A stretch of DNA of 52,020 nucleotides from a bacterium (GTDB lineage Bacteria > Chloroflexota > Dormibacteria > UBA8260 > Bog-877), in assembly GCA_021802115.1 (NCBI GenBank), contig JAKABA010000015.1, positions 1 to 52,020 of the forward strand, written 5' to 3'. The notes under the pieces are model-generated. The model did no database searches. It was given only the letters and a program-made list of their open reading frames with translations, and was not told the DNA's origin. Positions 43,293 through 51,872 of this stretch are shown in pieces (within the stretch, counting starts at the first letter, position 1; every line of letters starts with the position of its first letter). The position numbers and the translations under genes were made by a program.

Positions 43293-44746
43293 ACCTGGCA
43301 TTCGTCGAGGACTTTGGGCCGATCGCGATCCTGGTCCTGGGGGCGGTTGTCTGCAGCTGGCTGGATCTGGGCGGAGGTTTCTCCTTCCTGGGCCAGCGCC
43401 CGCTCAGCCGCTGGGTGGCTCTGGCAGCGCTCGCCCTGGCCTTCCTGGCCAGCGTCGGCTTTTGGAAGAGCTCCTTCGGATTCACCCCGCCTGACATCGA
43501 GCACGGCAGCTTTCTGATTGACCGCTTCGCCCTCTTCTTCTACCCCGTGGGCCTGGCCGCGGCCGGGGCCGTGATTCTCACCGGGGCGGACACCGAGGCC
43601 GAACTCGACCCCCACGTCGGGCTCTACCACGCGCTCCTGCTGGTGAGCGCGGCCGGTGTGCTCTTCACCGCCTCCTCGGCCGACTTGGTCAGCCTGGCGG
43701 TGGGGTTGAGCATGGCCTCCCTGCCGCTGCTGGTGGCCCTGGGTTTGCGCAAGACGGACGCCGGCAGCATGCGTCTGGCGGTGCGCTCGCTGGCGATCAG
43801 CGGCGCCTTGCTCGCGACCTTCATGGGCGGGGAGGCGATTCTGGCGGGCATGGCCCAGAGCACGGAACTGCGCTCGCTGGCCCAGCGACCACTTCCGGTC
43901 GACCCGCTGGTGGCCCTGGCGGCATTGCTGGTTCTGGTGGGCGGCGTCGGCCAGCTGGGGGTGGTCCCGTTCGGCCGCTGGCGGGCGGGCGAGGCCGGGG
44001 GCGCTCCGCTGGCGCCTTCGATCGGAAGAACTGTCATGGTGGCCCTGGCGGCCCTGGCCGCCCTGCTCCGGATCCTACCCGGCGGGCTGGGGGGGGTGAG
44101 TGGGACCTGGGGGATGACGGTGGCGGTGCTGGCCGGCGCCACCCTGATCCTGGCCCCTCTGGCCGCCCTGCGCCAGCGCCGGCTGTCCGCCGTGGTGTCT
44201 CATCTGCTGGTCGCCCAGCTGGCTCTCGCTCTGGTCGCCCTGCCTGAGGTGGCCCGCCCCGCCACCTCCAGCATTCTCTACCTGCTGCTGTGCTTCGTGC
44301 CCCTGGCCACGGCCTCGCTGGGCCTGCTCGGTGCCATCGCGACCCAGGGGCAGAGCGATACCCGAGCGGCCCTGCGGGGGCTCTGGGCTCGCTCACCCGT
44401 GCTGGCCGGGGTGCTGGCCGGGCTTCTGGTGGCGCTCGCCGGGGCTCCGCCGGTGGCGGGCTTCTTCGCTCGATTGTTCACTGTCGAGTCGGCATTCCAG
44501 GCCGGTTTGGGGTGGCTGGTGTGGCTGGCCCTACTCTCCGCCGTGCTCTCTGGGATCGTGGCGTTCCGCTGGTTGCTGGTGCTGTTTGACTCCCGGGTCG
44601 ACGGCCCTGAGCTGGGGCTGCCTGGGCGGACGGCCATGATCGGGATTGCGCTCAGCGGGACGGCCGTGTTCTCCTTCGCGATCCTGTTGGGGCCGCTGAT
44701 GGCGATCGCCGCTCGGGCGGCGGTACCCCCCCTGTTCGGCCCCTGA
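43289..44746 (+). CDS. nuoN: NuoN-like complex I antiporter-fold subunit (divergent)
   Basis: 485 residues with the NuoN-like stretch YHALLLVSAAGVLFTASSADL. The Glu of the following helix (LGLELxSL) is Ser in VGLSMASL. The Lys in FKLxxVPFHxW is Gln in GQLGVVPFGRW, the helix 8 Lys is aligned with Val, and the late GFxxK motif reads GFFARL. It overlaps the NuoM-like stop by 4 nt and ends the cluster. Subunits A to I are not in the window. Confidence 0.78.
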   Translation: MNLAFVEDFGPIAILVLGAVVCSWLDLGGGFSFLGQRPLSRWVALAALALAFLASVGFWKSSFGFTPPDIEHGSFLIDRFALFFYPVGLAAAGAVILTGADTEAELDPHVGLYHALLLVSAAGVLFTASSADLVSLAVGLSMASLPLLVALGLRKTDAGSMRLAVRSLAISGALLATFMGGEAILAGMAQSTELRSLAQRPLPVDPLVALAALLVLVGGVGQLGVVPFGRWRAGEAGGAPLAPSIGRTVMVALAALAALLRILPGGLGGVSGTWGMTVAVLAGATLILAPLAALRQRRLSAVVSHLLVAQLALALVALPEVARPATSSILYLLLCFVPLATASLGLLGAIATQGQSDTRAALRGLWARSPVLAGVLAGLLVALAGAPPVAGFFARLFTVESAFQAGLGWLVWLALLSAVLSGIVAFRWLLVLFDSRVDGPELGLPGRTAMIGIALSGTAVFSFAILLGPLMAIAARAAVPPLFGP

Positions 44747-45021
44747 GCCGACGGTCCGGTGGCTCGGCCGCTTGGGGCCCATCCCAGGCGACGGCCGGCT
44801 GATCGGCGCTCACTGTGAGCCGTGCTGACGGCGACCCAACTCCTCAGGTCGGGTGACAACCGGGCCCCAGTGCTGGGTGGCAGGGGCCGGAAACCAGAGG
44901 CGCCAGCTGCCGGCATGCGCTCCCGGGTCAGGCCCAGCGCGAGGTGAGCCGAGTGGGGCCGGACCACGGAACGGTCCCGGGGCTGGCGGCGCGAGCCCAT
45001 GTCGTCTCCCGCCGCCAGCTC

Positions 45022-45957
45022 TCAGCGGTCTGCGTAGGTGGCCAGCAGTTGGTGCACGCGTGAGGCCATCGTGAGGGCCTGGTCCATCGGCCGCTGCCAC
45101 ATGTTGCGGCCGAAGATGAATCCGGTGCCGCCGGCGGCCATGCAGTCCTCCATCCGAGCCAGCAGCTCCTCGTCGGTGACCCGGCTGCCACCGGCAAAGA
45201 TGACCAGCGACCGCCCACCGGACCGGACCACCCTTCGCAGCATCTCGCGGCGATCCTCGACCAGGGTGTCGTACGGTGCTGGGGCGGAGGCGTCGGCCTC
45301 GGAGTGCTCTCTTGGGATGTTGATCTTGATGACGTCGGCGCCCATCTCGGAGGCGACCCGGGCCGCGTAGTCGATGGCGTACAGACTGTCCGCGCCGCCC
45401 TTTTTGCCGACCGCCGAGCCGCGCGGGTAGGACCAGCAGATGAGGGGCATCCCGTAGCGGTCGCACTCGCGGCGAATGTCGCTCATCTGACGCAGGTCGC
45501 GGTCCTGGGATGTGGATCCGACGTAGCAGGTGTACCCGACCGCGGCCGCCCCCAGGCGCACGGCATCCTCCACGGAGGCCGTCAGTGGCGAGAAGGCATC
45601 GTCGGAGCTGGGTATGTTGGTGCGCCCGTTGACCTTGAGGACCAGCGGCAGCCGGCCCGCGTACTGGCCCATGTAGCGGGTCGCCAGTCCGATCTGAAGC
45701 GCGATCCCGGAGAACTTCCCGGCCACGCCCAGCTGGCACTGGTACTCGGGGTCCAGGGCGGGTGGGTTGACGAAGAAGTCGACCGGTCCGTGTTCCAGGC
45801 CCTGGTCGATGGGCAGCAGCATCAGGGTGCCGTTGGCCGGCCCGTGCTCATACAGAAGGGTATGGAGGCGGGCCCTCTTGCCCTGGGACAAGTTGAGGTC
45901 GTCGAGGTGGAAGCGAGTAGCGCTGGAGGTGGGTCGACTGGCAGTTGTAGTCATCAA
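45022..45957 (-). CDS. Class I fructose-bisphosphate aldolase (DhnA/FbaB type)
   Basis: A 311-residue TIM-barrel aldolase cleaving fructose 1,6-bisphosphate. It has LPIDQGLEHGP near residue 50, the Schiff-base Lys in ADVIKINIP near residue 212, and the phosphate-binding IFAGGSRVTDEELL and GFIFGRNMWQR. The last two motifs are typical of archaeal-type class I aldolases. The ATG at 45957 is one of two tandem Met. It faces the nuoN-like gene across 275 nt with no other gene seen, and diverges from the ABC exporter. Confidence 0.93.
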   Translation of the reverse strand: MMTTTASRPTSSATRFHLDDLNLSQGKRARLHTLLYEHGPANGTLMLLPIDQGLEHGPVDFFVNPPALDPEYQCQLGVAGKFSGIALQIGLATRYMGQYAGRLPLVLKVNGRTNIPSSDDAFSPLTASVEDAVRLGAAAVGYTCYVGSTSQDRDLRQMSDIRRECDRYGMPLICWSYPRGSAVGKKGGADSLYAIDYAARVASEMGADVIKINIPREHSEADASAPAPYDTLVEDRREMLRRVVRSGGRSLVIFAGGSRVTDEELLARMEDCMAAGGTGFIFGRNMWQRPMDQALTMASRVHQLLATYADR

Positions 45958-46006
45958 TCGAGGTTACAACGTCGCATCGAGAAATGGTGGGAATGAGCGC
46001 GCCGGT

Positions 46007-46012
46007 GATAAT
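46007..46012 (+). promoter_or_regulatory. -10 element for the ABC exporter operon
   Basis: GATAAT ends 6 nt before the GTG at 46019 and no Shine-Dalgarno intervenes, giving a leaderless start. It lies in the 61-nt spacer to the divergent aldolase gene. Confidence 0.45.
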
Positions 46013-46018
46013 CCCCGG

Positions 46019-46819
46019 GTGGCGGATCAAAGTGGCGGCACGCCTCCCATCCTGTTCGAGGGAGTCGCCCGGGACTTCGAAGGCCGGGTCGCGGTCGAGG
46101 AGCTCGATTTGCGAGTCGCGCCGGGGGAGCTCTTCGGGCTGATCGGACCCAACGGAGCCGGCAAGACCACAACCATCAAGATGGCGGTCGGGCTGCTTCG
46201 CCCATCGCGAGGCCGGATTCTGATCTGTGGCCATGACATCCAGCTTCAGGGCACCGAAGCCCGCCGCCATCTCGGCTACGTCCCTGACAACGCCGCCCTG
46301 TACGAGAAGCTGACCGGCCTCGAGATGCTGGAGCTGGCCAGTGATCTGCACGGGGTCAGCCGGGAACGCCGCCGGCGCCGCATCCCGGCGCTCCTGGGGG
46401 CTCTCGATCTGGCTCCGGCTTCGGGGCAGCTAATTCAGTCCTACTCCCGCGGCATGCGCCAGAAGCTGGCCCTTTGCGCCGCCCTGATGCCCGATCCCGA
46501 GGTGGTGTTCCTGGACGAGCCCACGGTCGGTCTCGATCCTCAGGCGGCCCGGCAACTGAAGACCATGCTGCGCACCCTCTGCGACACCGGCCACACCGTG
46601 TTTCTCAGCACCCACGCGCTGGAGATCGCCAGTGCCCTTTGCGATCGAGTTGGCATCTTCAAGTCCGGGCGGCTGGTGGCGCTGGGATCGGTCCCTGACC
46701 TGGAGCGGCGGGGGGGCGCCCACGCGGGCCTGCCCGGGGCACTTGAGGACGCCTTCATGGCGGTCACCGGTGCCGCCGACGAGGAGACCACCAGCCTGAT
46801 CAGCGCCCTCCGCGCCTGA
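46019..46819 (+). CDS. ABC transporter ATP-binding protein
   Basis: A 266-residue ATPase with Walker A GPNGAGKTTT near residue 44, a Q-loop, the signature YSRGMRQKLAL, Walker B VVFLDEPTVGLDP and the H-loop STHALE. It belongs to the CcmA-like exporter ATPases. GTG 46019 is preferred; the frame is open much further upstream but that part is antisense to the aldolase. The next gene, starting at its stop, is the permease. Confidence 0.95.
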   Translation: MADQSGGTPPILFEGVARDFEGRVAVEELDLRVAPGELFGLIGPNGAGKTTTIKMAVGLLRPSRGRILICGHDIQLQGTEARRHLGYVPDNAALYEKLTGLEMLELASDLHGVSRERRRRRIPALLGALDLAPASGQLIQSYSRGMRQKLALCAALMPDPEVVFLDEPTVGLDPQAARQLKTMLRTLCDTGHTVFLSTHALEIASALCDRVGIFKSGRLVALGSVPDLERRGGAHAGLPGALEDAFMAVTGAADEETTSLISALRA

Positions 46820-48475
46820 GTGGGGGCCCCGGACAAAGTGGCCGCCCTGGAGCGCGATCCCCTGTCGAGCGGCTCCCAGCTTCGAGGGCTCTTCCGTGCG
46901 GGGGCCCGGGCGACCTGGAACTCATGGTGGAACAGCGGGCCCGGACGTCGTCTGGTGACGCTGGCGGCCCTGCCGGTGGGTCTGCTGATCTGGGCCTCGC
47001 TGCTGCCCTTGGTCGAGCAGCTGTTGCGCGCGGCCCACCTCGGCCACCCTCAGCACCTGATGGCCGCTCTCTCCACCCTGGCGATCGTCCTGACCGCCTT
47101 CACCATGGGCACCTCGGTGAGCTTCGCTTTGGCCTCGGTCTACTTCGCTCGGGACGTGGAGTGGCTGCTCCTGACCCCGATCAGCGCGCGGCTTCTGCTC
47201 ACCTATCGTCTGCTCAGCCAGTTGGCGCTGGGGATTTGCCTGGGGGCTCTCCTGGGCGGCCCGGCGGTCGTCGCGGTGGCCCTGGTGTATGCGAGTCCCG
47301 GGGTGGTGCCGCTGGCCGCCGTGGACATCACCTCGCTGCTGGTGATGCCCATGGCGGTAGCGCTCGCGCTGGTGGTGCTCCTGGTCCGGGTCGTGCCCGC
47401 CAGTCGGGTGAAGGACGCGGCCGCCCTGCTGGTGGGCCTGGTCGGATTCGGGGTGGCGGCGGTTGACATCGGGGCTGCGGTCGGTGGGGGCGGTGGCGGG
47501 GGGCTGGGCGTCAGTTCCTTCAGCCATGGCATCATGGGCCCGCCCTGGCTGCCCACCACCTGGGTGGCTCAGAGCGTGGTGGACGCCGTCCAGCGGAGGT
47601 GGCCGGCCGCGCTCTCGCTGGCGCTGGCCCTGGCTGTGGCCGCCCTTTTGGTGACCTCGGTCGCGCTTCTGGCCGCGGCCCCGGCGCTAAGGGAGGGTTG
47701 GTTTCGGGCCCGATCGACCCCCGCCCGGCGGCGCCGCTCCGGAGCTCGATTCTCCCGGCTGCCGCCGTTTCTGGCGGTGGTGCGGAAGGACTGGCGGATG
47801 CTTCGCCGCGATCCCTCGCAGCTCATCCAGCTGCTTCTGCCGATCGGCCTGTTCGCGGTCTACCTCCTCTCGCCGCGGGCTGGTGGCACCGGGCTCGGGA
47901 TGTTTCAGAACTTCCCGGTCTGGTACGGGCCGCTCACCACCGCGGCCTTCGCGGCCCTGTTTGCCGCCAGCGGGCTGGGGCTGCGGGCGGTGGGCTCCGA
48001 GGGCCGGCAGTTCTGGTGCTTGAAAACCGCGCCCCTGTCACCGCGCTCCCTGCTGCTCGGCAAGTCAATCCTGCCCGCCGCGATCGCCGTGGTGGCCAGC
48101 CTGGCGCTGATGGTGACCACCGAAATCCGGGAGGCGACCCCGCCGGCGCAGATCGCCTTCTCGGCGGTCCTGCTGGTGCTCTGCGTGCTGGGGCTGGTGT
48201 CACTCGCGATTGGGATGGGGGCGGTTTGGCCCCGGCTGGACTGGACAGATCCCAGGCGCGCGGTCGGGATCTGGTTGGCGGTTACGTTCATGGCGATCGG
48301 GGCCGCCTATATCGCTATCTGCCTGGTGGGCCTGACCCTACCCTTGCTACTGACCGGTGTCCCGGTCCCGCTGGCCGAGGGCATGGCGATCGTGGTCTGT
48401 GCCGTCTGCGCGGCCGGCACCGCCGGGATCGCCCTGGCCGCCGGCCACCACCGCCTGCTCCGCCTCGACCTGTAG
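46820..48475 (+). CDS. ABC transporter permease (two-half exporter type)
   Basis: A 551-residue membrane protein with about twelve hydrophobic segments in two halves split by a basic loop (RARSTPARRRRSGARF near 298). A VVRKDWRMLRRDPSQLIQL segment starts the second half, as in ABC-2-like permeases where the KDW-type start recurs. The GTG start directly follows the ATPase stop. Substrate unknown. Confidence 0.87.
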   Translation: MGAPDKVAALERDPLSSGSQLRGLFRAGARATWNSWWNSGPGRRLVTLAALPVGLLIWASLLPLVEQLLRAAHLGHPQHLMAALSTLAIVLTAFTMGTSVSFALASVYFARDVEWLLLTPISARLLLTYRLLSQLALGICLGALLGGPAVVAVALVYASPGVVPLAAVDITSLLVMPMAVALALVVLLVRVVPASRVKDAAALLVGLVGFGVAAVDIGAAVGGGGGGGLGVSSFSHGIMGPPWLPTTWVAQSVVDAVQRRWPAALSLALALAVAALLVTSVALLAAAPALREGWFRARSTPARRRRSGARFSRLPPFLAVVRKDWRMLRRDPSQLIQLLLPIGLFAVYLLSPRAGGTGLGMFQNFPVWYGPLTTAAFAALFAASGLGLRAVGSEGRQFWCLKTAPLSPRSLLLGKSILPAAIAVVASLALMVTTEIREATPPAQIAFSAVLLVLCVLGLVSLAIGMGAVWPRLDWTDPRRAVGIWLAVTFMAIGAAYIAICLVGLTLPLLLTGVPVPLAEGMAIVVCAVCAAGTAGIALAAGHHRLLRLDL

Positions 48476-48526
48476 CTCGATTGCCCGCCACCGCGGTCGT
48501 GGATGGGACGCCCGCCTACGCCGCGG

Positions 48527-48532
48527 TAGAAT
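48527..48532 (+). promoter_or_regulatory. -10 element for the SRP RNA gene
   Basis: TAGAAT is the -10 hexamer, 8 nt before the predicted RNA start at about 48541. Confidence 0.5.
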
Positions 48533-48540
48533 TCTCCCTG

Positions 48541-48775
48541 ATCGCGCTAGACGGGGAGTTAGCGGTGCCCTGCACCCGCAATCCGCTACAGCGGGGTCGA
48601 ATTCCCCTCCTAGGGGGGGCGTCATCGGGTCAGCTCCGACCACTCGGGTGTCGACGGCCGGGTCCGGCGCAGCCAATCACCGCCAACCCCGTCAGGTCCG
48701 GAAGGAAGCAGCGGTACGCGGAGCGACTGGAGTGCCGTCGGGCTCCCCGGCCTGAGCTCAGGTGTCGACCGGCGC
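48541..48775 (+). ncRNA. ffs: Signal recognition particle RNA (long form with Alu domain)
   Basis: The conserved domain IV core GTCAGGTCCGGAAGGAAGCA (48689-48708) is exact. Upstream, CTAGACGGGGAG...GCGGTGCCCTG...CCGCAATCCGCT (from about 48547) matches the Alu domain of long bacterial SRP RNAs as in Bacillus and Chloroflexi. Helix 5 pairing is visible, for example CGACGGC near 48654 with GCCGTCG near 48734. The end near 48775 is estimated from pairing. It lies just upstream of dnaX, a frequent arrangement. Confidence 0.9.
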
Positions 48776-48811
48776 CGGGGGTGTCTCAACGAAGAGGGGT
48801 GCGCGATCATC

Positions 48812-50500
48812 GTGACCAGAGTGAACTCAGTACGGCAGAGCCTCTACCTGAAGTATCGGCCCCGGCGCTTCGAAGAGCTGGTGGGGCAGGAGGTGGTGGC
48901 CCGGACCCTGCGCAACGCCATCCGCGAGCGCAGGCTGGGTCACGCCTACCTTTTCACCGGCATTCGCGGCACCGGCAAGACGAGCGCGGCTCGGATCCTG
49001 GCTCGCGCGATCAACTGCGAGCATCCCGAGGAGGGCGAGCCATGTGGCTCGTGCCATGCCTGTGAGTCGATCGCTGCCGGCCGCAGCCTGGACGTGATCG
49101 AGATCGATGCTGCCACCAACCGCGGCATCGATGAGATTCGTGACCTGCGCGAGCGCACCCAGTTCTTGCCCAGTGAACTGCGCACCAAGGTCTACATCAT
49201 CGATGAGGCCCACATGCTCACCACGGAGGCAGGCAACGCCTTTCTCAAGACCCTGGAGGAACCCCCCGAGCACGCCTGCTTCATCCTCGCCACCACCGAG
49301 CCCCAGCGGCTCACCGAGACGATCCTGTCGCGCTGCCAGCGCTTCGACTTTCGGCGGATTCCGGCCGCCGCCATGGCGGCCCATCTGACCCAGATCTGCC
49401 GTCAGGAAGGCATCGAGACGGTCCCCGAGGTCATGGCCCTGGTCGCGGAGGCCGGGGCCGGCTCGCTCCGCGACGCGGAGTCCCTGCTGGACCGCCTGAT
49501 CGGACTCGACGAGGGGATCCTGGCCCTGGACTCGGTGCGCGCCGCGCTGGGCATGGCCGACCCCGACGCGATCGGGCGATTACTGGCTGGCCTGCGGGGT
49601 GGGGACCTGGCCGACGCCTGGGCCGAACTTCGCCTTCTGGAGGGGGCGGGAGTTGACCCTCGCCAGCTGCTGCGCTCCCTGGGAGCCCAGGCCAGGGAGC
49701 GGCAGTGGGCAGAGCTGGCGAAGCCGGCGGCGGATCCAGGGGGCCATTTCTGGCTGGACCTCATGGATGCGTGTGCCCGCGGCGGCAGTGAGCTGCGCCG
49801 AGCCGACGATCCCTGGATGGCACTGGAGGTGATCCTCCTCCGGCTGGGCTCGGCGAACTCGGTCGGCGCCAGCGCGGCCCCACCGGCTGGGCCAGCTCGC
49901 GTGAAAAGCTCCGGCACCCAGACTGCGCCGGTCGCGGTCCCCAAGGCGCCCGAGCCGGAGTCCTCCAATCCGCCAACTGTGGTTCCCTCCGAGATGGCCC
50001 AGAGCGTCGCCGAGGCCGATCCGGGCACTCCCGCGGCTAGCCCAAATGAGCCGCCGATCGGAGCCCCAGGGCCGGCTGCGGACGGGGAACCCGCGGTGGC
50101 CGACGCTCCAGCTCGGCCAGCTGGGGCGGCCGCGAGCTGGCAGGCCCGCTGGCCGGAGGTGGTGGACTGGGCCCAGCGCAACCATCCCGGGCCGTTCACC
50201 GCCCTGGCCCGAGAGACCACCCCGGTGGCGATGAACGACGGGATCCTCACCATTGAGGTGCGCTACGAGTGGCACCTTGGCAAGCTGCGTGAGCCCCAGT
50301 ACCGATTGCTCCTCGAGCAAGCCTGTCGCTCCGTTCTGGGGGAGGGGATCTCGGTGGACCTGCGCCCCGCCGGCGGGGCCGCGCCGGCCCCCGAGGACGG
50401 CGGTGGGGCACGCCAGGTCGGAGGCGGTGCCCTGGCTGCGGCGCTTAAGCATTTCCCAGGGAGCACCGTACGCAAGGTGGAGCTCCGTGACCGGCGCTGA
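48812..50500 (+). CDS. dnaX: DNA polymerase III subunit gamma/tau
   Basis: 562 residues. AAA+ clamp-loader motor: LYLKYRPRRFEELVGQ at the start, Walker A GIRGTGKTSAA, a four-Cys zinc site (NCEHPEEGEPCGSCHAC), Walker B VYIIDEAHML and the arginine-finger motif SRCQRFDF. Then comes a Pro/Ala-rich linker (about residues 360-440) and a tau-like C-terminal domain (WARWPEVV-type) that binds the polymerase. The GTG start has GAGGGG about 13 nt upstream; GTG 48821 is in-frame too. No frameshift signal of the gamma type was noticed. Confidence 0.96.
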   Translation: MTRVNSVRQSLYLKYRPRRFEELVGQEVVARTLRNAIRERRLGHAYLFTGIRGTGKTSAARILARAINCEHPEEGEPCGSCHACESIAAGRSLDVIEIDAATNRGIDEIRDLRERTQFLPSELRTKVYIIDEAHMLTTEAGNAFLKTLEEPPEHACFILATTEPQRLTETILSRCQRFDFRRIPAAAMAAHLTQICRQEGIETVPEVMALVAEAGAGSLRDAESLLDRLIGLDEGILALDSVRAALGMADPDAIGRLLAGLRGGDLADAWAELRLLEGAGVDPRQLLRSLGAQARERQWAELAKPAADPGGHFWLDLMDACARGGSELRRADDPWMALEVILLRLGSANSVGASAAPPAGPARVKSSGTQTAPVAVPKAPEPESSNPPTVVPSEMAQSVAEADPGTPAASPNEPPIGAPGPAADGEPAVADAPARPAGAAASWQARWPEVVDWAQRNHPGPFTALARETTPVAMNDGILTIEVRYEWHLGKLREPQYRLLLEQACRSVLGEGISVDLRPAGGAAPAPEDGGGARQVGGGALAAALKHFPGSTVRKVELRDRR

Positions 50501-50538
50501 TCGCGAGCCTCTCCGAGTGGGGAGGGGTGGCCCATCCC

Positions 50539-50544
50539 TAGAAT
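50539..50544 (+). promoter_or_regulatory. -10 element upstream of the YbaB/EbfC gene
   Basis: TAGAAT, 29 nt before the GTG at 50574; here the leader includes a strong Shine-Dalgarno (AAGGAGG). This promoter could express the YbaB/EbfC-recR pair apart from dnaX. Confidence 0.4.
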
Positions 50545-50573
50545 GAGGCACGATTCGCAAGGAGGGAGGCGCG

Positions 50574-50891
50574 GTGCCCCAGTTTAATCCCAAGCAGTTG
50601 CGGCAGCTGCAGCAGAACATGGCCCGGCAGTGGGAGCAGGCCCAGGACGATCTCGCCACCCGCGAGGTCGAGGGAAGCGCCGGCGGCGGGGTGGTGACGG
50701 TCCGTTGTAACGGGCAGCAGCACCTGACCGGAGTGACCTTGGACCCCGCCATCCTGGAGGAGGGTGCCGAGATGGTGGCTGATCTGGTTCAGGCTGCGGT
50801 CAACGACGCTCTGGACCGCTCGAGGGAGCTGGCCGCCCGGTCGATGGAAGCTCTGCTGCCCCCAGGCATGATGCCCCCCGGGATGCGCTGA
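50574..50891 (+). CDS. YbaB/EbfC family nucleoid-associated protein
   Basis: 105 residues of the dnaX-ybaB-recR cluster. It has an N-terminal helix LRQLQQNMARQWEQAQDDLA, the family core VEGSAGGGVVTVRCNGQQ and a C-terminal ELAARSMEAL with a Met/Pro-rich end. These proteins bind DNA as dimers. GTG with AAGGAGG upstream. Confidence 0.93.
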   Translation: MPQFNPKQLRQLQQNMARQWEQAQDDLATREVEGSAGGGVVTVRCNGQQHLTGVTLDPAILEEGAEMVADLVQAAVNDALDRSRELAARSMEALLPPGMMPPGMR

Positions 50892-50919
50892 GGCCAGCCA
50901 TCACCTGCCGAGTCTGACC

Positions 50920-51522
50920 GTGGGATTGCTGCCACCGCCGGTGGAGCGCTTGGCCACGGAGTTCTCCCGCTTCCCAGGGATCGGGCCCAAGACGGCTCAG
51001 CGGATGGCCTTCCACGCCTGTCGGCTACCCGAGCCGGCCCTGCTCGGAATTGCCGCCACCATCTCCGCCATGGCCGAGTCAGTGGGGCTCTGCTCGGTCT
51101 GCTTCTTCCTCAGCGAGAGGGGGGAATTGTGCGCCATCTGCCGGCAGCCCGGGCGCGAGCGCTCCCTGATCTGCGTGGTCGAGGATCCCAGTGACGTTCT
51201 GGCGATCGAGCGTACCGGCGAGTTCCGAGGTCTCTATCACGTGCTCGGGGCCGCTCTTTCGCCCCTGGACGGGATCGGACCCCGGGACATCCATGCGGAC
51301 GAGTTGGTGGCCCGAGTGGCCCAGGGCGGCGTGGACGAGGTCATCCTCGCCACCGACTCAGATGTCGAGGGAGAGGCCACCTCCGGCTACCTGCAGCGCC
51401 GCCTGGAGGGCACCGGGACCAGGGTGACCCGGCTGGCTCACGGGCTGCCCGTGGGGGGCGAACTCGCCTACGCCGACGATCGCACCGTGGCGCGGGCCTT
51501 CTCGGGGCGCCAGCAGCTCTGA
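50920..51522 (+). CDS. recR: Recombination mediator protein RecR
   Basis: A 200-residue ring-forming protein for RecF-pathway repair. Helix-hairpin-helix FPGIGPKTAQRMAFH at the start, zinc finger of four Cys (LCSVCFF and LCAICRQP), a TOPRIM domain with VVEDPSDVLAIE and ATDSDVEGEAT, then the C-terminal Walker-like end. Start GTG 50920. Confidence 0.97.
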   Translation: MGLLPPPVERLATEFSRFPGIGPKTAQRMAFHACRLPEPALLGIAATISAMAESVGLCSVCFFLSERGELCAICRQPGRERSLICVVEDPSDVLAIERTGEFRGLYHVLGAALSPLDGIGPRDIHADELVARVAQGGVDEVILATDSDVEGEATSGYLQRRLEGTGTRVTRLAHGLPVGGELAYADDRTVARAFSGRQQL

Positions 51523-51678
51523 CTGCCTGCCCCACCGGGGCCCTCGGGGAGACGGGCGGACCGCGGCCCGGATTGGAAGGCGCCCTCCCGCAAGCTGCCG
51601 ACGCTGAGGGGTTTGCCGGGGCGCCGGCCAGCTGGCAACGGCTCCCCCAGGGCGGGCTACCCTATTTTGAGATCGCCG

Positions 51679-51707
51679 TTGACCTGTGACGGGCCCTGAG
51701 GTATACT
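51679..51707 (+). promoter_or_regulatory. rRNA operon promoter
   Basis: TTGACC (51679-51684) and TATACT (51702-51707) with exactly 17 nt between them, about 165 nt ahead of the mature 16S start. This is the most consensus-like promoter in the window, as expected for an rRNA operon. The 156 nt from recR to it hold GC-rich inverted repeats such as GCCAGCTGGC but no clear terminator. Confidence 0.8.
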
Positions 51708-51811
51708 TCACAGTCCGCGCTAGCCCCGACTGGGCGAGCGCCGGTCCGCCGCCGGGGCGGTCCCGTCCGCACCTTGACAATTGAAGAGTGGAGACGATTT
51801 CACGTCCACAT

Positions 51812-51867
51812 GCCCCTTGGGAAGGGGCCCAAATGAATTCTTTGCCACCTTCCCGGCTTCGGCCGGG
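51812..51867 (+). other. rRNA leader hairpins
   Basis: Two stem-loops lie between the promoter and the 16S gene: GCCCCTT-GGG-AAGGGGC (51812-51828) and CCCGGC-TTCG-GCCGGG (51852-51867, a stable TTCG tetraloop). Upstream, TTGACAATTGAAGAG at about 51775 resembles leader sequences seen in many rRNA operons. They may take part in processing or antitermination. Confidence 0.5.
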
Positions 51868-51872
51868 TTGGT

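Noticed and set aside
47599..49065. Plus-strand frame of 488 codons across the ABC permease, SRP RNA and dnaX start
   Set aside because: Spans three well-supported features in another frame; a shadow.
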